Below, piece after piece: positions 11,322-22,680 of a stretch of 64,000 bases of DNA. The position numbers and the translations under genes are program-made. The stretch lies in the NCBI GenBank assembly GCA_905331475.1, contig CAJNYU010000533.1, positions 36,930 to 100,929 on the forward strand. Reading direction: 5' to 3'. The notes under the pieces were generated by a model. It was not told where the DNA came from and did no database searches. It worked only from the letters and a program-made list of their open reading frames with translations. Positions within the stretch are counted from its first letter, which is position 1. Each line of letters begins with the position of its first letter. The DNA is from Rotaria socialis (taxonomy: Eukaryota; Rotifera; Eurotatoria; Philodinida; Philodinidae).

Positions 11322-12601
11322 TCATCCATTGTGCTCGTTTTTGAGTTATTTCTTGCATCTTTTTTAAATCGGCATAAAGAAAGTTAGCTTTTACGAAAGA
11401 ATGTAATTCAAGATGTACTCAAATACAGCATGAAAATTAATAATACAATCGTGGGATTCCAACGTGGGTGTGGCGTCTGCAGGAATACTTCTTCGCTTCA
11501 CTAACACACACACCGGGCTTATCATATGACTGTTAAAATAAGACTCAAGACATCAGTAAATGATTACTTAAGATATAAGCAAATTCGATCAAGACTATTT
11601 GGCTCTGTTATTCGTACTTTTTCTACAGATCACTCTTATTACCCGTTGATTCCGCTGCTTTTGTAGAACATGAAATATAAACAAAATGAGCTTGCGGAGG
11701 CCCTATGATAGGCAATATGGCGCCATCTACATATTTAGTCAAAATCGTAATGTTGCTTGATGAATCTTGATTTTGTTGGGAAAATTGACAAAAAATCATC
11801 AGTTTTTGCCGATATACCATGATTTTGATGACAGGGGATATAGCTAATAGAGTAAGTTCAATGAATATCCGGAAATGTAGTCCTTGTTGCCCGGAGAAAG
11901 TTATATACGTTAGCAGAGCAATCTACTTTACTCAATATAATTGCGACAGGTAGAAAGAAAATGATTTTCATAGACATTTTGTTTTCAATGCTTCTTTGAG
12001 AATTGATTTTCCTCTCTATGTATTCAATTACTTTGTCACATACGATTAATCATAATATTGAATCAGGATGTAGCTCTTCAAACTCAATTTAGAGCATCTC
12101 CTAATGACGATACAACTGTTGTTTCTACAAAAAATAATTCATTTTGATCATGGCAAACACTTTACAACATATGTTGGGTATATGCAAGGATTAAGTTTTA
12201 CACGTTACGGCTAACTCACAAGGTTAAGTGTGGCATCGAAAAGAAAACGTTTCGAAAACTAGAACAAAATTTTACTTAAGCATTTGAAACTTGATACTTT
12301 TCGATGTCTTAAGTTTATGATCTGTACAATTTCTAATACTTAACTGAATATATTTGTTAACGACAGACAAAGAATAGAGAATTTTTTCTCGTCAATGTAA
12401 TCATAGGACCACCTACTGGTTGAGAAGTGCTGAGTGACGAGTTTTTTATTATTATTTTGATATATAAAAGCGAACAGTATAAAATATTACTCAACATGAC
12501 ATCAACAAGAAAAGAAAAGCTTTGTAAAAATCATAGAAAAGTAACATTTAATTATACGCTACAACCAATATCGAATTTGATATAGTCACACTAACTTCGA
12601 C
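11322..12601. other. Intergenic region
   Basis: No gene or clear repeat is recognised. A 65-codon minus-strand ORF at 11623-11820 has no domain and no supporting splice context. The last 150 bp before 12602 contains a TATA-like stretch around 12460-12470. Confidence 0.35.
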
Positions 12602-13792
12602 ATGCATTATCCTAGTATTGCTCAGCCGACAGCTATCGGAACATGGCCGAATCCCTACCCGGTCAGCACTCAACAGCAAGCAATACCAACTGTATATTAT
12701 CAAATGCCCACAACAACGGTTCCCATCATAACAAAACCTGAAGTTCTTGTTTCACAACAACAAATACCTACTGTTTACTATCAAACGCCGTCACTTAATT
12801 TTCCTTCTAATCCACCTACGATAAGTTCTCAAGTCAATATACCACAGCAACAGCCTCAGACTACTTCGACAACAACAATAAAAACAACTCGAACTCTTCA
12901 TCCAACAGCAGACAGCAATACAGTTGCCGAAGAAACAAGTACTACATCCACTGTTACTAAACCTGAAATACCGGCAACACAAGCATTTGTTACTTCAGCA
13001 AGTGCAAGTGTTCCACAAGTAACAACAAGTAGACGTCCACCAACAGTTGAAACGACTACGACTGATGAAAGACCACAAATTCGAACTCGTCGTCTTCGCA
13101 CTCTTTCAACATCAACTTGTTCCGATAGTTCGACAACTTTTTCACAGTCTACAATTACCCCGCAGCCTCAAAATATACTCCAGCCGACTGTTCTTCCACC
13201 GCAAATACCTATTCAAACAGCAAACATTGCGCCTATGCGTCGTGTAATACATCATGCACATCATCCGCCACGTACACCTAGCGGTTATTATTCATCGGAC
13301 CTTGACTATGGAAAACGACGAGTTTACAAAACAGATTATAAATATCGTCATTATTATTGTTGCAATTGGTGTAAAGGTCGTTGCGATTTACGTAATCGTT
13401 CGTATGGTTGTTGTGAATGGTTTTATGGATGCCCTCTATGGGGATTGATTTTCTGTGGATTAGTGTTTCTTGGATTGCTCGTACTATTTTTTACTCTATT
13501 TGGTTTACAACCATCGATTAATTCCGCACGTCGTTCTGACACGGCCCAAACAGTTTTATTGAATCGTACAGAAATCATTTATGGATTTTACAAACTCTGT
13601 GGTTACCAAATCAATGCTGCATCAGGTACACCAACCACACTTATTCTATGTAATACTACCGCAACAACATCAACTGCACGCATACAATTGTCACCATTCT
13701 ATACTGTAATAAGTGGAACAAATAGTTATTCTTTTAGTAAAATAGTCATTTTTCTTTTGATACTTATTCTTTTTGAACGTTTCCGCATTTAA
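12602..13792 (+). CDS. Unrecognised Thr/Pro/Gln-rich single-pass membrane protein
   Basis: A 396-residue open frame without introns. Residues 1-230 are low complexity (Pro, Thr, Gln, Ser) and include two copies of a QQQ-IPTVYYQ-P motif. Residues about 240-275 are basic and cysteine/aromatic rich (YYCCNWC, CCEWFYGC), and a strong hydrophobic membrane segment follows at about 276-302 (WGLIFCGLVFLGLLVLFF). After it come possible N-glycosylation sites (NRT, NTT) and a second hydrophobic stretch at the C-terminus. Glycosylation sites after the membrane segment would fit a type II orientation with a long disordered cytoplasmic tail. A GTAAAA donor-like motif near 13738 means the last 18 residues could be intron read-through. 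I recognise no family. Confidence 0.6.
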   Translation: MHYPSIAQPTAIGTWPNPYPVSTQQQAIPTVYYQMPTTTVPIITKPEVLVSQQQIPTVYYQTPSLNFPSNPPTISSQVNIPQQQPQTTSTTTIKTTRTLHPTADSNTVAEETSTTSTVTKPEIPATQAFVTSASASVPQVTTSRRPPTVETTTTDERPQIRTRRLRTLSTSTCSDSSTTFSQSTITPQPQNILQPTVLPPQIPIQTANIAPMRRVIHHAHHPPRTPSGYYSSDLDYGKRRVYKTDYKYRHYYCCNWCKGRCDLRNRSYGCCEWFYGCPLWGLIFCGLVFLGLLVLFFTLFGLQPSINSARRSDTAQTVLLNRTEIIYGFYKLCGYQINAASGTPTTLILCNTTATTSTARIQLSPFYTVISGTNSYSFSKIVIFLLILILFERFRI

Positions 13793-14405
13793 TAGCAATT
13801 CTTGAAATAATTACTTCTTTTGTATCCTGAACGTATTGACGTAGGTCTTGTGCTCGGTTACATTTGCTCTAGGACTTCCTAAACTTGAATTTAAAAATAT
13901 CTTAAATCTTATTTTTTTGGTAGGCTACAAAATTCTAATTCTTATAAAAACGCGACGTCGTCTGACAAATATGTCTCTCATCCGGAAACCTTTTAATTTC
14001 CGAATTACTCAAATATATATATATATATTGGTAAACGTACACCCTAGAAAGATATACTTGCAAAGGTACTTTGTTTTTTGAAAATAATTTACCATTGAAG
14101 ATGAAGTAGATAATCTTGAAACTCAAAGAAATGACGATACATTTTTAAAAAATGCTTCGCCTGTGTGACAAAGCAATTGGTTATTGACGATGACAGAAAG
14201 AGTACAGAGCGTGCAAAAACAAAAATAAGGCTCTCTGCAAATATATATTTACCCGCAAAATATTTGAATTACTACCTACGCAAGCGAAGAACTGTTATTG
14301 CATTACCTACCTTTATGAGTAGCGGTATGTGCGCATCAAATGTCATTTATAAGCGTGCGTTGTTTTCAAGTTTGATATTTATTTTTTATGAATTGATCTA
14401 TCGGC
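13793..14405. other. Intergenic region
   Basis: AT-rich; the overlapping short ORFs on both strands at 13848-14126 have no domain. It includes a short (TA)n run near 14013-14027. No regulatory element is assigned. Confidence 0.35.
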
Positions 14406-14996
14406 ATGGCAAACAATGCTTCGAATGCAGATGCTAATAAAACCAAGCGTGCGTTGCTCGTAGTCGATATTCAAAATGACTATTTTCCTGGTGGCTTATG
14501 GGCATTGTGCGATATGGATGCCGCAGCTGACAAGGCAGCTCGTGTTCTCGCAGCTGCTCGTGCCGCTGGTGATCTTGTTGTTCATATTCGTCACGAGTTC
14601 ACCACCGCCGATGCACCATTTTTTAAGCCAGAGTCTCTTGGCGCTCAGATTCATCCAAAAGCGCAGAACTTAAAAGACGAATTTGTTGTGGTTAAACGTT
14701 ACACCAATTCTTATCGAGAAACCAACCTAAAGGAAATATTAGATCGTCATGGTGTTAAACAGGTAGTTATTTGCGGTGCTATGAGCCAGAACTGTATCGA
14801 TGCCGTGACTCGCGCTTCCTTTGACTTCGGATATGAATGTGTCGTTATTCACGATGCTTGTGCTACTCGTGACCTGGAATTCAATGGGATACAAATTCCA
14901 GCTAAATATGTACATGCTGCATTCATGGCTGCACTTCAATTTGCCTATGCCAAGACTGTCTCCACAGATGAATATCTTGCTGGCGGAAAAAAATAA
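14406..14996 (+). CDS. Isochorismatase/nicotinamidase-family cysteine hydrolase
   Basis: A 196-residue intronless enzyme of the isochorismatase-like fold. The catalytic triad is visible: Asp21 in LLVVDIQNDYFPGG, Lys97 in VVKRYTNS and the nucleophile Cys130 in CGAMSQNCIDA, preceded by the usual cis-peptide region GAMS. Length and order fit bacterial members. Nicotinamidases share this triad and deamidate nicotinamide in NAD salvage, but the substrate here is not determined; other amidases in the family look alike. The N-terminal MANNASNADANK is probably a short disordered extension. The coding sequence is visibly richer in GC and alanine codons (GCT, GCC, GCA) than its AT-rich surroundings and lacks introns. 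Together with the bacterial-style sequence, this suggests horizontal acquisition. It is probably cytosolic. Confidence 0.9.
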   Translation: MANNASNADANKTKRALLVVDIQNDYFPGGLWALCDMDAAADKAARVLAAARAAGDLVVHIRHEFTTADAPFFKPESLGAQIHPKAQNLKDEFVVVKRYTNSYRETNLKEILDRHGVKQVVICGAMSQNCIDAVTRASFDFGYECVVIHDACATRDLEFNGIQIPAKYVHAAFMAALQFAYAKTVSTDEYLAGGKK

Positions 14997-15605
14997 AGCC
15001 TATAATTCAATCTTCCGACATATTTTCAAGTTACAACATTTTTTAGATATTTTCCTGTCTTGATTTTTGAATTCTTGGTTTTAAAGTTTATAATTATTAT
15101 TAATGAAGATAATAACTATATGACATTTTTCTGCTAAATGCTCATGAATCAATTAGGATTTTGAAAAGAATACAATTGTTTCTTCTTTTATTCATGGCAA
15201 TAGAGCGAAAGATGTCAAGCAAACGAATGGGTTAGTCTAGTTCAATGCATGTTTACTTTTAGATAGAAATTGAACTTTTGTTAAGATAGTCATCAAATAC
15301 ACAATGAATACCAAAAGGATAAAAAAACAACATCTAAAAGGAAGCAGTTCTTTGTGACAAATAACCTGGGCATTCTGATTAGAAGATAGAGCTCTCTGGC
15401 ATTCAAGTATTGACTTTGAGTTGACTTAAGTGAAATGAATAGATAGAAAAGAAAATTAGCCTGGAATTTATTATCAAGTCCGTTTAAATGTGCTTAACAA
15501 AATTGTTACTTGCGCATGTCTAAGAAAATGACGTCGATCTTTTCTATGGAGAGTATAATAATGGTGAGATTGATTTTTTACATCTATTAATGCTTAGATA
15601 CAATC
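14997..15605. other. Intergenic region
   Basis: No coding or repeat signal is recognised between the hydrolase and the left end of the hAT element. The last 8 bases (15598-15605, ATACAATC) are the left target-site duplication. Confidence 0.4.
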
Positions 15606-16545
15606 CAGGGTTGCCAGCCGTACCGCATTTGAGCCTTTTGTACCTCTGAGGTACGCATTTTGTACCCCATCTGCATTTTTCAATGTTACGACTACTATCA
15701 TCCATATTTTGGTTGAAACTAAGAAAATTTCTGTCTCTTTATTCGACATTTACTATTGATAAAGATGTGAAGCGTCAATTATAATGGTTGGGTGCTAATG
15801 GTCATCTTTATGAAGAATTCAACAATGACATATGCAACGAGTCCCATGATGAAGATAATCTCATTCACAAACTGACGACCGAAAATCATGAAAGAGAAGT
15901 GGAATTTCGGCCTGATCAATTTTGGGCTTTTCTTTTTGTAAAGTCGAAACCAATGTGTATTGAAATGTACAAAATTATTTCTTATGTGTACTCAATTCCT
16001 TGCTCGAATGCATTTGTTGAAGGCGTTTTTAATCAAAGAAAAAGCGCATGGACAGCCAGTCGTAATTTGACAGTGAATGAAACGATAGCTGCTGAATTGA
16101 AAATCAGATTTAATAGTACTATGACATGTGAAGATTTTTTTCTTTTGCTCAAACACAACCGCAACTGATAAAGTGTGGCAAAAAGCAACAAAAATACAGT
16201 TTCGAAAAAAGGCTGCAACAGTTAGTGTAAATATAAATCGAGAAGGTTCACTTTGAGTAAGCATTGTTTTATTATGATTGAATTGAATATATGTATGACA
16301 AAATGAAATTTTATTGTGAACATATTTATTAGAAAATAAAGATTTCAATTTGAAAGCTAGACTTTATAGTAAAACGAAAAACTGAGAATGCCCCTTCCTG
16401 ATTGAAAATAGTTTTCGAAATTGATTTCCGCAGTCGATGATCAGTGTGAAAGATGTAAACTGCGTACCTCATGAATGTACCCCATTTACAACTGAGTTGT
16501 ACCTAACGTGTACTCCATTTGGGACCTGAACAGCTGGCAACCCTG
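15606..16545 (+). mobile_element. hAT transposon, internally deleted, with intact ends
   Basis: The 940-bp element begins CAGGGTTGCCAGC and ends GCTGGCAACCCTG, a perfect 13-bp terminal inverted repeat. It is flanked by a perfect 8-bp target-site duplication ATACAATC at 15598-15605 and 16546-16553. Eight-base duplications and CAG..CTG ends are the hAT signature. Subterminal copies of GTAC-rich motifs (for example GTACCCCAT) occur near both ends. Only the last part of a transposase remains (see 15788-16168), so the copy is non-autonomous. The intact duplication suggests a fairly recent insertion. Confidence 0.93.
15788..16168 (+). pseudogene. hAT transposase C-terminal dimerisation-domain remnant
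   Basis: A 126-residue open frame whose second half carries the hAT C-terminal dimerisation motif: SIPCSNAFVEGVFNQRKSAW, then SRNLTVNETIAAELKIRFN. In full transposases this region forms dimers with the catalytic core. The RNase-H-like catalytic part and the BED finger are absent, because the element is only 940 bp. The frame is still open, so a short dimerisation-only peptide could be made, but I treat it as a transposase fragment. Confidence 0.85.
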
Positions 16546-16999
16546 ATACAATCGTTGATGAAGTAGACTTGTATGAATTTCATAACGATCGATTTTGATT
16601 GGCTGGTCGATAGACTGATTCGTCTAGTGTATGACATATCCACTTGCCCATTAAGCGTTAATTAGTTCCTTGTAAACAAATTTTATTTACAGATTGTAGA
16701 AAGATATCAACTGAAGAAATAGGTACAATTAAAATAATCAAACGAGTAACAGTCACGAAATTTCTATTGGCTATTACTAAAATTACTCTTGCAAAAAAAG
16801 AAACTGAAATTATTTCAATAAATGAAAGATTCCGATCGCTAATTATAATAATTTCCAGTACGATCTTTTCCCTCTAAATCAAAATCAAAATAATCTGTCG
16901 TATCTACAAGCGGCGAAAGAAAATATAAAGCGGTCTTCGCATCGAAGAATTATTTGTAAATAAAATAAACTGATGAATTAAAAAACAAGTTTTTACATT
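16546..16999. other. Intergenic region
   Basis: The right target duplication of the hAT element is at 16546-16553. The rest is AT-rich with no recognisable gene or repeat. Confidence 0.4.
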
Positions 17000-17335
17000 C
17001 TACATCGATGATTTTTCAGATATAGAATGAACATGTTGTATTGTGGCTGTTCGTAGAATTGAAATTCTTGCAGTTTCAGTTTCATGTACAATGTCCTCAT
17101 CGTATTCCTCTTCAATATTATATGCCTCATTGTCATGTACAGTAGTATCGATAACATTGACAGTTTTATCTGGTTCATAGCGCGTACGAATAGCGCACCA
17201 GAGTACACTTACATGACACGCTACAAGAACGATAGCCACTAGGACCACCATTAAAATAGTAGCTCGGTGATCGACTGAAGCAGAGCCATAACTTGTTAGA
17301 CAAATATTACATGGCATATCATCCGTCACATTCAT
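17000..17335 (-). CDS. Small single-pass membrane protein, unrecognised
   Basis: A 111-residue single-exon frame. Residues 1-25 are polar with a CNIC pair and would be extracellular. Residues 27-49 form a clear membrane segment (ILMVVLVAIVLVACHVSVLW), and a hydrophilic, acidic cytoplasmic tail follows (NIEEEYDEDIVHETETARIS). There is no cleavable signal peptide, so a type III orientation (N-out) is likely. No family is recognised. A second overlapping minus-strand frame at 16993-17208 is a shadow. The gene sits between the hAT element and the large foldback element. Confidence 0.55.
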   Translation of the reverse strand: MNVTDDMPCNICLTSYGSASVDHRATILMVVLVAIVLVACHVSVLWCAIRTRYEPDKTVNVIDTTVHDNEAYNIEEEYDEDIVHETETARISILRTATIQHVHSISEKSSM

Positions 17336-17540
17336 GATATTTCGTATAACTGATTACGTACGTCAGAATAGGAAAAAGTATACAAGAAAAACAACGAAGA
17401 TTTCAAACGCATTCTCTAAATAGAATGCATGCTTGTGAATAATTATTTATATCGATGTAACATTCATGACGAGAGAGAGAAGGTGATCAAAACAAATGAA
17501 GAGAAGCACAACGGAAAAAATATTTGTGTGTTTTTTTATA

Positions 17541-19107
17541 CAGGGGTGGCAAAATTGTAGCCCCCCGCCCTATATCCCACACAAAAAAATTAACTTTTTG
17601 TTTTCCATGTGAGCCTATTTATTGATTTGATATAATTATTCAACAGATCTATATATGTGATGCATTAAGATGTGATTACTGCTTTTGCTCTTCTCTGATA
17701 TACGTGCAGAAATGAAGAGGAGGAGAGCGATGCTGTGGCACAATTATAGACCTACGAGCGAAAAATCCATATTTTCCTCGTTGAAAGCACATATAATCTT
17801 CAACTTTGATATAGTATCACATTACTATTTGCAATCTATCGTTCCTGCTGTATTTGGCGTCTGATTAGGTTAAAATCTCCTGATTTTCGGCATTTCCTAG
17901 TCTTATTCAGTCAAGAGATTATATTTTCACGATCCCTTGTCAAATGGAAACTTAGGAACTAGAAGTAACGTCTCGAACTAACCCCATTAGAGTCGAAATC
18001 ATGCCAAAAGAAATGAATTTCAAAAGAATTTCCCGTCAAAAATCAAGTACGCTCTTGTTTTTGTAAAAAATTCCACAGAAAACTCTAGAGTATGGGCATC
18101 ATGCTAACTCAAAAACTAAAACAAGCCGCATAGCTGAAAAGGGCGCATCTTGCTCTACTTGAAACAGTCAAAACTTTCTTTAAAACGTTAGAACTTTACA
18201 TATGATATTAACTAATTGCCATAGTATACTGAAAATGGAGATAAACAAAATCCGTTGCCCGCGCTTCATCACAACGTTTAAATTAATTTCTCTCACTTTC
18301 AGAGTAGAATACATATTCACTATTAACAAAAAATACGTCAATTCTGTCTGACTTCCCTATGGATTATTCTAGTGACGCTGCATTGGCAAGAGTCATTTTC
18401 ACTATGCTACGGCAATTAGTAAATATCATATATGTCAAGTTCTAACGTTTTTAAGAAAGTTTCCTTCAAATAAATTTTGACTGCTTCAAGTAGAGCAAGA
18501 TGTGCCCTTTTCAGCTATGCGGCTTGTTTTAGTTTTTGAGTTAGCATGATGCCCATACTCTAGAGTTTTCTGTGGAATTTTTTACAAAAACAAGAGCGTA
18601 CTTGATTTTTGACGGGAAATTCTTTTGAAATTCATTTCTTTTGGCATGATTTCGACTCTAATGGGGTTAGTTCGAGACGTTACTTCTAGTTCCTAAGTTT
18701 CCATTTGACAAGGGATCGTGAAAATATAATCTCTTGACTGAATAAGACTAGGAAATGCCGAAAATCAGGAGATTTTAACCTAATCAGACGCCAAATACAG
18801 CAGGAACGATAGATTGCAAATAGTAATGTGATACTATATCAAAGTTGAAGATTATATGTGCTTTCAACGAGGAAAATATGGATTTTTCGCTCGTAGGTCT
18901 ATAATTGTGCCACAGCATCGCTCTCCTCCTCTTCATTTCTGCACGTATATCAGAGAAGAGCAAAAGCAGTAATCACATCTTAATGCATCACATATATAGA
19001 TCTGTTGAATGATTATATCAAATCAATGAATAGGCTCACAATGAAAACAAAAAGTTAATTTTTTTGTGTGGGATATAGGGCGGGGGGCTACAATTTTGCC
19101 ATCCCTG
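17541..19107. mobile_element. Large foldback (long inverted repeat) element
   Basis: Two arms of roughly 690-700 bp, 17541 to about 18236 and about 18397 to 19107, are near-perfect reverse complements around a loop of about 160 bp. The ends are CAGGGGTGGCAAAATTG and, on the other strand, CAGGGATGGCAAAATTG, followed by a C-rich block and GCCCTATATCCCACAC. Only scattered mismatches are seen. There is no ORF, so the element is non-autonomous. The CAGGGGTGGC end is hAT-like, but the flanking 8-mers (TTTTTATA and TCTGTTTT) do not match, so the class is not settled. A fully paired transcript would be a hairpin of about 700 bp. Confidence 0.92.
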
Positions 19108-19221
19108 TCTGTTTTATGATCATGGCATGGAAAGAGAATACACAAACTATTTATATTTTAGTTTCCTTTATTTCGGTTGTTGTTTTTTCTTCAAAATAAT
19201 GATTGAAAGCGTAACTATTCG

Positions 19222-20627
19222 TTATTGAAAAAGACTTTCGATTCGTTCGTAAGGCATCTAGAAGAAAAAGTAAATTAAAGATCTATAGAAATTATGCGCA
19301 ATCTTACATAAACAGATTCTTCATCGTCATCATCATTATTAACTTCATCGATTGGTGCGTTGTCATATTGATATGCTTTCTGCAATTGTAAATTATCGAA
19401 TGGCATATAATTTGCTTCTGGTAGAACTGGAAAACGAAGGTAACCATCGTCATCGCCATCGTCATCATCAGACAAAGAAAATGGACCTAAATAATTAATT
19501 CAATAAAATCGTTGACGAATAAATTATCAACTTTGTCTTTTACTTTGATTTTCATTATTTTCAATAGCATTCGCGTAAGCACTATTCCATTGAGGCGAGT
19601 CATAAAAATATGGAGCAAAATCTGCGCGCACATTTCGTTCATATGTAGGCGGGTAGACACTAGCAAGTAGACGTCATCAATTAAATAGGTATTAATAATT
19701 AAATAAATTCTTACGCATAAGCTCGACCTGGACTGGCGTATTGTTGGCGTTCAACTAATGCTTCGTACAACTAAAATAATAATCATATGAATAAAATTCT
19801 ATCTTTTGCATGTTTTCCCTAAAGACTTGATATCAATCATCACTCAGAGTGTAGTTTAAGTCCATCTTATTCTCGCACTTTAATTCAATTCCAAAAAAAA
19901 AACAACCAAAGGAAATAATTGCCAAGTCTTGTTGTGAATAAAAATTCTTTACTTCGGAAGTAATTAATTAGAAGAAAAACATCTTTCTCATTACCGGGTC
20001 AGTATTATATAAGTTGTATAGTGACAGAGATCGCTTATTTCGTTGATTAGATGCTGAATTTAAATTGATACTACGGCGTTTTCGCGCAAGATTAATGTAT
20101 TCATCTGGATTCATGATGATGTCAGTAAAGGCATTTGTCTTGTCTGTATCAACTGATTCTAAGAATAGCAAAGTATCGTTAAAAAAGATCCCTACGGTTT
20201 CGCAAAATAAAACCTACTATCTCGATTATCGTAGATTTTCTTTGGCCATTGTTTTATTTTCGGGTAGAATAAATCTTCCGGAGTATTTTCATCATCTAAG
20301 AAATCACCGAGACGTTCATAGTTATCAATTTGACGTTTCTTCTTAATATCGTTGATCCCATGGGCTACGGTAGTCGTGTTTGCTGAAACAGGAGAGCCGG
20401 TAGATGTTTGACTAGCCGAAATTATTGATGGTTGTATGAGTTTGGCAGAGCGCTCTGCCGTCTTTTGAGATGATAGAATACCTAAAAGAAAAATGAATGA
20501 CTTATGATTAGGGCGCAAAAGAAAATATTTTACCATCACTAATTGATTTAACAGGTGCCAATTGAACAATACTAACTATGCTCACTATGAATAAACCCAA
20601 TACGACTGAGAATATTTTAGAAATCAT
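19222..20627 (-). CDS. Secreted precursor with dibasic sites (prohormone-like)
   Basis: Seven exons in transcript order: 20534-20627, 20218-20481, 19995-20158, then small exons near 19715-19771 and 19533-19662, one from about 19485 to 19310, and the last at 19222-19257. The first encodes a signal peptide (MISKIFSVVLGLFIVSIVSI). The mature region has clusters of basic residues typical of convertase sites: KKKR before QIDNYERL, KK after IKQWP, RKRR before SINLNSA, and NKR before SLSLYNL. Other parts are aromatic-rich and acidic (runs of Asp). It has no membrane segment and no cysteine-rich domain. Such a layout fits a neuropeptide or granin-like precursor, but I do not see Gly-Lys-Arg amidation sites or repeated peptides, so a secreted structural protein is possible. 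No known family is recognised. The gene lies just beside the right arm of the foldback element. Confidence 0.65.
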
Positions 20628-22180
20628 CTAAAACAATTTCTATTTTATTACTATTTGTTTATGAAGATCGTTAATTTGAAAATGTGTAGAGAATCAGCCA
20701 GAAGTAACAGTATATATATATTAAAAGCAAGAGAGAGAGGGACTAAGAAAAGTTTCTCATCATTTATTGTGTCTTCATCAAAGACATTATTAGTAATGTA
20801 GAAGCACACATATTTTTTCCTTTATTTTATATAAGTCACTGTTACGCTTACGAATGCATTCAGTAGGCGAACGAGATTCTTTCTGCTTGGCTGTTTTATC
20901 GCTTTCTATCCTACGCCAGGGCAACTACTAGAAGCTAGAGAATGAGCGTTTCAATCTACGTTCAGATTATAATCATACTCTATCATAGAAAGGTGGGTTG
21001 CCGTTCGTGCGTTGTTTTTCTTTTTTCCTTTATATATATATATTCTCATTTCTAGTTCGAGGAGAAAAATATTTCTGTACCCATTTCTTCATATCATGAT
21101 TACGATTAGTCGGCAACATGACATGTAACATAGAATTTTTTTTGTAGAAAAGAAGAAAAAAGAAAGATAAATTAAAGAATGCATCAAGGGTTCAAGTCGA
21201 CTTTCTATGATAGAAATAATTATAATATAATCATATAGAAAAAAGATTTGGCGTATGACAGTTGTCCTCGATAAAAACTTATCGTCTACTTGACTAATAT
21301 TTACATACTTAGTTATAAAGGATTTTTTGGCCTTCTGCTTTTTTTTAGCAATATCTGTTTATATTTCTGTGGATAATCCTACGCTCCCCGTAAAAAAAAA
21401 CAGAGTATTTATATTCGAACTGACTCACAGCAAACTTTTGTTAGGCTATATTTCGAGGCTTTCTACATTTTTATTTTAATCTTCGTTGAACGGTAAGCGC
21501 AATAAGCTTCGTGTGCTTAGTTCATACTGAATATTCTTTCAGTAGGGATTCGCAGCTGCTTGGCCATCAGGACGTTGTTATTTTTGTCGATTATGAGAAT
21601 CCCGATCGTACTAATTACAGAAACCGAATATCGCGTTCTTCTATTCAATAGACTGTAAAGAAAGAGGCGAGTAAATGTCATCGACGTGAACAGTATTTCT
21701 ACGACGGCGTCTTAATAATGCACAATCTGCATGATGAACTTTTTTGTTCTCAAAATATGATATATAATTTAGCTGAGATAATGTATCTCTTAAATATAAA
21801 TTTTTAACAACAGGCTTTAAATACTATTCATTAGAAGGCAACTCTTTTAAGTATATTCTCTTTTCTATAAAAGAATATATCATTAAGATCTACTTGAGAA
21901 CTAGCCTGTATTTATCAGGGTAGAGAGCAAAGTCTAATATGAGTGTTCATGGTTCCCGATTACTTTTGGAAGTGAAGGGGGCTAAATTTTGGCAGAAACT
22001 ATATTTTTTTGGCAGACAGTATACGTCAAAAAGCAAATCCTTGATTTATAATATCATCATCTAGCTTAGATGATCTAAGTTCATTTTAATTAAAAATAAG
22101 TAAAAACAACATATGTATAAAAAGTAATATTTAAAAATGTTTTTCAAAACTCATCATCTTTCTGTTTCAATTGATCAGAT
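20628..22180. other. Intergenic region with short (TA)n tracts
   Basis: The region upstream of the secreted-precursor gene. It contains (TA)n runs at about 20711-20720 and 21032-21042 and poly-T/poly-A tracts. No gene, RNA or inverted repeat is recognised. Confidence 0.4.
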
Positions 22181-22399
22181 TCAAGAAATAATGTTACATT
22201 TTGTTGCATCTAATGTTACTGTACTTAAATTTGACTGTTCTATATTTCTTTTCAATTCATAATATTTGCAATCAATCGCTGTTTGTGACATGGCATGAAA
22301 TTGCCGACAATGATCTTTCCAGTTTTTTAGAAGCATTGATTTTCCACAAATAGGACACTTTACTGTACAACTAGTTGTATGAACTATTTTTGAAATCAT
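22181..22399 (-). CDS. Short ORF with zinc-finger-like motif
   Basis: A 72-residue frame with CPICGKSMLLKNWKDHCRQFH, which fits a C-x2-C ... H/C-x-H zinc-finger spacing, followed by a helical polar tail. It lies next to the long-TIR element starting near 22524 and may be a transposon-derived fragment or a small host gene. No upstream exon was found. Low confidence. Confidence 0.3.
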   Translation of the reverse strand: MISKIVHTTSCTVKCPICGKSMLLKNWKDHCRQFHAMSQTAIDCKYYELKRNIEQSNLSTVTLDATKCNIIS

Positions 22400-22680
22400 A
22401 TTTAAAAAAATCCGAAATTATGTCACATATAAATATCATCTCATGATACTCAGTTTTCGTCAAAGCGAACGGTTATCACCACTTCGATGCGGTTTCTCTA
22501 CGTTTATCATTTTTNTGTTGCTTTCTTTTTGTGTGTACTCAAAATACGTGAGTACGCTCTATATTCGGTCCGGCCGTTCTGCCGTTAGCACGATAACCTA
22601 TGAAAGCCTTATCCAATTGTCATGAAATTTTGTGCACATGAGGATCTCATTAATATCTCAGTCGAGTTCGAAGATGAGAA

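Noticed and set aside
17541..19107. A CRISPR-like or tandem-repeat array
   Set aside because: The repetition is a single long inverted repeat with no spaced direct repeats, in a eukaryotic genome.
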